From: G965216695 sp965216695
GTDB lineage: Bacteria > Pseudomonadota > Gammaproteobacteria > Pseudomonadales > Azotimanducaceae
Direction: 5' to 3'
DNA length: 64,000 nt
Assembly (NCBI GenBank): GCA_965216695.1
Contig: OZ244212.1
Coordinates: 1,178,001 to 1,242,000, forward strand
Positions 60,158 to 64,000 of this stretch are shown here, piece after piece. Within the stretch, counting starts at the first letter, position 1, and each line of letters starts with the position of its first letter. Below the pieces are notes generated by a model. The model saw only the letters and a list, made by a program, of their open reading frames with translations, ran no database searches and was not told where the DNA came from. Made by a program: the position numbers and the translations under genes.

Positions 60158-61325
60158 AGCGCTGCGCATCGACAGCGGAGCTCTGAGAACCCGGGCCCGC
60201 ATCGCCGCGTGGTCGATCTGGGACGAGCTGACAAATCCCGTAGCGACCGAAACCGACGATGTCCCATGGCACGGCGAAGCAGCCTCGCGGCGGTGGCTGA
60301 CCGCAGTTCTGGGCGGGGGCGTGGACGGTGCCGAAGTCACGGCTGTGCGCGTTGTAGGAGGCGATGACGGGTCGAGCGTGCGTCGTCGCCTCCACGTAAC
60401 CTGGAACGCTGCGGGCGACGCCGGCGGGCTTCCTACCCATTTATTTACTAAAACCACGCCAACGTTCCCGACTCGGCTGTCGGCAGGAATTGCCGCACCC
60501 ACGGAAGGCCGCTTTCTGCTAACGCTCAAACCCTCTGTCAGCATTCATGCACCACACTGTTTTTTCAGCGCTCGCGACGCCCGCACCGGCCGATCGATCC
60601 ACGTGATGGAAGATCTCGGTGTAACGCAGCACGCGACGTTCCTGCACGCGCTCGCACCGGTCGATCTGGACCAGGCCGAACGTATGATCGCTACCCTGGC
60701 TACGCTGCACGGTACGTTCCTCAACCCCGGGCATGGGCTCGATTACACGTGGCTCGCTCGCTACGAAGACTTTCACCGTGCCGCGACCCGAAGCGGAATT
60801 CGCGCGGGCCACGACGCCGCGGTCGATCGCGCCGCGAACGTGATTCCGGCCGCGGTAGCAAGTCGCTGGTCACGCATCTGGCCCGCCGCCGAGCAAGCTC
60901 TGGCCCTGCACGATACCCACGATCGCACGGTGATCCACTCGGACGTACACCCGGGCAACTGGTATCAGAACGACACCGGCGATATGGGGCTGTGCGACTG
61001 GGCTCGCGTTTGCCGGGGCCACTGGGCGCGCGATCTCGCCTACATGTTGATGTCCACGCTCACCGTACCGCATCGTCGCGACTGGGAACGCGATCTGATC
61101 CGTCTGTATCTGGACGTGCTCGCGCGGCGTTGTGAACGAACGGTAGCGTTTGACGACGCCTGGCTGGCTTACCGTCAGCAGGCAATTGCTGCGCTTCTGA
61201 TGTGGACGCCGACGTTGTGTCCACCGCCGCTGCTACCAGACATGCAGCCGGAGATTGTGTCGCTGACTATGATCGAGCGCATTACCCACGCGATGCAGGA
61301 CCTCGACGTGCTTGCGCTTTTCTGA
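60135..61325 (+). CDS. Aminoglycoside-phosphotransferase/EcKinase-like small-molecule kinase
   Basis: About 396 aa of kinase fold. The catalytic loop is HSDVHPGNW and the Mg-binding motif is LCDWARV, with DLAYML typical of EcKinase/APH-like proteins. It overlaps the Rieske gene end; ATG 60135 or GTG 60150 are possible. In this context it likely phosphorylates an alcohol intermediate of the cluster, or makes an activated substrate. Antibiotic resistance is not implied. Confidence 0.8.
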   Translation: MNTSTVSEALRIDSGALRTRARIAAWSIWDELTNPVATETDDVPWHGEAASRRWLTAVLGGGVDGAEVTAVRVVGGDDGSSVRRRLHVTWNAAGDAGGLPTHLFTKTTPTFPTRLSAGIAAPTEGRFLLTLKPSVSIHAPHCFFSARDARTGRSIHVMEDLGVTQHATFLHALAPVDLDQAERMIATLATLHGTFLNPGHGLDYTWLARYEDFHRAATRSGIRAGHDAAVDRAANVIPAAVASRWSRIWPAAEQALALHDTHDRTVIHSDVHPGNWYQNDTGDMGLCDWARVCRGHWARDLAYMLMSTLTVPHRRDWERDLIRLYLDVLARRCERTVAFDDAWLAYRQQAIAALLMWTPTLCPPPLLPDMQPEIVSLTMIERITHAMQDLDVLALF

Positions 61326-61345
61326 AGGGCCATTCAAGGAATGCT

Positions 61346-61579
61346 GTGAACGACGACGACCCATATCGGCCTTTCGGCGAGCAAGTAGTGGAAGAGCTAC
61401 TGGTGAAGTACGCGTTGGGACGCGCCAAACACCCCGATGATCCGGCAACTTCTGTTCACCTGTCGTTCCGCATCGATGTCGACCCGCCCCACCGCGTGCT
61501 CCGCATCAGTGCAGAGCGCACGGCGAAGCCGGATCTGGTGTTCGAGGTGCAACTGGATCCTCGCGAAAGCGAACAGTGA
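61346..61579 (+). CDS. Small hypothetical protein of the catabolic cluster
   Basis: A 77-residue protein starting at a GTG (61346) preceded by AAGGA at a 6-base spacing. The sequence NDDDPYRPFGEQVVEELLVK is helical and acidic; the rest has two beta-strand-like segments. It follows the kinase by about 20 bases and is the last gene of the cluster. Unknown function; it could be an accessory or regulatory subunit. Confidence 0.6.
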   Translation: MNDDDPYRPFGEQVVEELLVKYALGRAKHPDDPATSVHLSFRIDVDPPHRVLRISAERTAKPDLVFEVQLDPRESEQ

Positions 61580-61585
61580 ACCAGA

Positions 61586-63454
61586 CTACAGCGCGCCGTC
61601 GTCCACGTCGCAATCGGCTCCCAGACCGTCGTTGTCGTTGTCCTCGGAAGGCGCGAGCGGCCTCGGATCGGCTCCATCGAAACAACCATCGCCGTCGGTG
61701 TCCATTGAACACGGGCTCGTCATCAGCTCACAGGCCTCGGTTAGATCGCTGACGCCGTCCTGATCTTCATCGCCGCTGCCATCCCGCGCGATGCCCGGCA
61801 CACCGTCCAGATCCTCGACCACGACCAGACACAGCCCTTCAGATTCGAGCACCGGCGGGAGTTCGACGCCGTTTTCGTCTACCGCCGGTGCATTCGTTAC
61901 CGGATCGAGATCGAACGCCTGAGCACCATTGTTTAGCACCAAGCGCCCACACGCAGGTTCGAATCTGTCCTTCTTCTTACTCTGGCTGACTCTTAGCTCT
62001 GCGAGGACGTCGGCAAACGACTCTCCTTGCTCAGGCGGGAACCATTCGATCTTCGTCGCTTTCTGCCGCTTCTTCCCCATGCCCGCAAGACTCGCGGATA
62101 AATCACCGTTGTCTGAAGATACAGTACTGTCTAGTTCAGGTACCAAAATCGACCACTCCGCCGGAAGCGTATCAAGAACAACGTAGGCTGCATCGGGATT
62201 CGCAAGCGCCATCTGGAATCCATACTCAACAGGGTTCTGCCCAACCAAAAGCGCTCTATCGATCTGGCCGTCGTCATCCATATCCGGACCACTCGTGAGC
62301 GTTTTGGTCAGCAGCGCCCCAGTGACGAACTCGATCGGATCCTCAACGACAATCTCGCCCTCGTCGTCGGTTGCGCTCGCATCCACCAATACGCCCGCGT
62401 CCAGATCGTACTGGCTGCCGTTGAGCGCGTTCAGCCCGGCCCATTCGTCGGCAACCTGTTGCACCTTCTCGAGCGTCCAGCCATCAACCTCGGTGGTGGT
62501 TTCCAGCGTTCCACCAGCAAGCGATCGGCCGCTCGTGCTGGCCACCGCGGCAATCCCGCCAAACGGGTCGATGACCGGGTTGAACGCGAGCGGTCCGAAA
62601 CAACCGCCGGTTGCACAGGGGTCGCTGAAATCTACGGTAATGATCGGATTGTTGTCCGAAAACAGATCGTTGCGCTCCGTACCAGACGTTGTCGTGACTA
62701 GCAGATAGCGAATCACAATCTCGTCTTCCAGTCCGAGTTCGCCGGTTTTAATGAATACTTCCGTTTCCTGCCAACTGATACGGCTCGATTCTTCAGAGTT
62801 CAGCTCTTCAGAAAAGCCGTTGAGCTTGCGAAAATCGTCTTCGAGCACGACCGTTACAACGCCATTCGCTTCCCGCGTTAACGACATCACGCCGCCATAC
62901 ACCGTTTTGGTGGATTCGTTCTGCAGCTCCCCGCCAACGATCGTGCGCTTGGTCATCAGTACCTGAAAATCCACTTCACCGAGAAACACGCCGGTGGGTA
63001 AATTGGCCACATTTTCGATGTGAATCTCGCCGGGGAGAATGGTGAAATGCCACAATCCCTTCACCGGCTCGCCAAAGTCATTCGTAATGACCTGGTCGAT
63101 CGTCATCGTCGTCGTCACTGAGTGATCGCCCGTACTCGACAGTAGTGAAAAATAGTGCACCGTCAAATCATCGACTTCCGCCCCCACCGCGGCCGAAGCA
63201 AAACAGTTCTGGGTGTCAATTTCGAGCGAACAGAGATTTCCCGGCGAAAAGGGATCCGTCGTATCCAACGGCAGGTCGTTCTCGGTAAAAGTCCCCGTTA
63301 TGAATCCACCGTCCACCGAGTAGACACCTGCGAACTCAGTAACCGGGTCTGATACGGCGCCGTCCGAGGCACCCGGAAGTACCAGCAGGGAAACTGCGAA
63401 AAGAACTGGCGCACAACGCGGCGCAAAGGCGCATCGGATAGAACGAATATTCAT
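61586..63454 (-). CDS. Exported protein with thrombospondin-type-3 calcium repeats
   Basis: About 622 aa from the ATG at 63454, which has AAGGAG at a 7-base spacing and starts a signal peptide cleaved near GASDGA. The body is beta-rich and unassigned, with short acidic loops. The C-terminal 60 residues carry Asp-rich repeats (DEDQDGVSDLTEA, DTDGDGCFDGADPRP, DNDNDGLGADCD) as in thrombospondin type 3 repeats, which bind calcium. An envelope or matrix structural role is likely. It converges with the cluster at 61579. Confidence 0.75.
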   Translation of the reverse strand: MNIRSIRCAFAPRCAPVLFAVSLLVLPGASDGAVSDPVTEFAGVYSVDGGFITGTFTENDLPLDTTDPFSPGNLCSLEIDTQNCFASAAVGAEVDDLTVHYFSLLSSTGDHSVTTTMTIDQVITNDFGEPVKGLWHFTILPGEIHIENVANLPTGVFLGEVDFQVLMTKRTIVGGELQNESTKTVYGGVMSLTREANGVVTVVLEDDFRKLNGFSEELNSEESSRISWQETEVFIKTGELGLEDEIVIRYLLVTTTSGTERNDLFSDNNPIITVDFSDPCATGGCFGPLAFNPVIDPFGGIAAVASTSGRSLAGGTLETTTEVDGWTLEKVQQVADEWAGLNALNGSQYDLDAGVLVDASATDDEGEIVVEDPIEFVTGALLTKTLTSGPDMDDDGQIDRALLVGQNPVEYGFQMALANPDAAYVVLDTLPAEWSILVPELDSTVSSDNGDLSASLAGMGKKRQKATKIEWFPPEQGESFADVLAELRVSQSKKKDRFEPACGRLVLNNGAQAFDLDPVTNAPAVDENGVELPPVLESEGLCLVVVEDLDGVPGIARDGSGDEDQDGVSDLTEACELMTSPCSMDTDGDGCFDGADPRPLAPSEDNDNDGLGADCDVDDGAL

Positions 63455-63558
63455 GGCCTGCTCCTTGGTCCAAGATAACTCCTTACACACCTACGCTAGC
63501 ACACCCCCCGAGGTTTTCAAGCCTGTCACGAGGCGCGTCGAACCGAACCCCCCCTCCG

Positions 63559-64000
63559 CTACAATCGAGCGCGCTTGAGGTAGTAGTTGCACTCGATGTC
63601 GAGATTCTCAATCATCGTCGGAGACACCTCCATATCTACCACCGATGCACACAACTCGCGCGCTACCATGACATCGCCCGCAATGGCGTGCAGCACACCA
63701 CGAAAACCAGCGTCGAACGCCAAAGCAAGCGCTGGCGAATAGTGCTGACGAAAAATCTGAACATACTCCTCGTGCGCGGCCAACGCTCGCTCCAGATCTC
63801 CCGATAGTGCAAGTGCCCGCGCGCTGTAGACCTGAACGTCTCCTACGATAGCCGCGTTCTCTCCGATCGCAGCCGTCAACACATCTACTGCTTCGTTGAG
63901 TGTGTCAAGTGCATCGGCAGGCTTCTCCGCGCGCACGAGATTTCGACCCTTGATAAACAGCATAGACGCGTAGTCCGGATGGTTCGCTCCAACAATGCTT
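63559..64000 (-). CDS. TPR-type protein, C-terminal part; 5' end outside window
   Basis: The frame is open to the window edge; a start at 63963 is only internal. Visible residues fit tetratricopeptide repeats of the kinesin-light-chain kind (NHPDYASMLFIKGRNLVRA, then ALDTLNEAVDVLTAAIGENA, ALSGDLERALAAHEEYVQIF). Such tails often follow a protein kinase or adenylate cyclase domain, but the rest of the gene is not in view. The 104 bases between it and the next gene show no clear terminator. Confidence 0.65.
   Translation of the reverse strand, partial: SIVGANHPDYASMLFIKGRNLVRAEKPADALDTLNEAVDVLTAAIGENAAIVGDVQVYSARALALSGDLERALAAHEEYVQIFRQHYSPALALAFDAGFRGVLHAIAGDVMVARELCASVVDMEVSPTMIENLDIECNYYLKRARL

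Overview
The window looks like a chromosomal segment of a moderately GC-rich Gram-negative bacterium, most likely a free-living heterotrophic gammaproteobacterium. Supporting signs are lipoprotein and Sec signals, CCA-encoding tRNA genes, a PEP-CTERM-type protein behind a sigma-54-like promoter, a GGDEF/EAL protein, and many acyl-CoA and amide catabolic genes. The lineage is inferred from content only; no rRNA is present.

Layout. 1-9.8 kb: end of an unknown gene, a secreted sulfatase with a small membrane protein, a lipoprotein serine hydrolase, a PLP decarboxylase, an enoyl-CoA hydratase, an aldo/keto reductase and an N-acyl-D-amino-acid deacylase-like amidohydrolase. 9.8-18 kb: a divergent pair of large exported proteins, one a transglutaminase-like protein that appears to lack its catalytic Cys and His, the other a 1896-residue protein with PPC-like repeats, discoidin-like modules and two VWA domains. 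18-21.5 kb: an accessory island with a decayed gene, a five-copy array of exactly 24-bp-phased repeats, an AbiEi-like/Fic fusion gene, and an intact IS256-family element (8-bp target duplication) inside an older, frameshifted ISL3-family transposase remnant. 21.5-22.6 kb: a tRNA-Val/tRNA-Asp operon, a long perfect palindrome, and an ORF-free, hairpin-dense stretch ending in a strong intrinsic terminator, which may be an unidentified structured RNA.

22.6-29.5 kb: a K+ channel-like protein, a PhnD-like periplasmic binding protein divergent from a HAMP-GGDEF-EAL protein, a HYDIN/DUF1573-like lipoprotein, and an abundant-looking exported protein of unknown function with clear promoter and terminator. 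29.5-50.6 kb: catabolic and housekeeping blocks. These include acyl-CoA dehydrogenase/cupin, alpha/beta hydrolase/RraA, PEP-CTERM protein, deacylase/CoA-transferase/GPH symporter, carboxylesterase, SDR/MFS, luciferase-like monooxygenase, TetR/metallo-beta-lactamase-fold hydrolase, metY/CoA-binding protein, and YgjP-like protease/rsgA/aminotransferase.

50.8-64 kb: a single-chain acyl-CoA carboxylase, a Yip1-like membrane protein, an exported beta-propeller-like protein, a tight five-gene cluster (enoyl-CoA hydratase, cupin, Rieske oxygenase, small-molecule kinase, small protein), a secreted protein with thrombospondin-type-3 calcium repeats, and the end of a TPR protein.

The most unusual items are the phased repeat array in front of the AbiEi-Fic fusion, the inactive-transglutaminase/giant VWA pair, and the unidentified structured RNA candidate.
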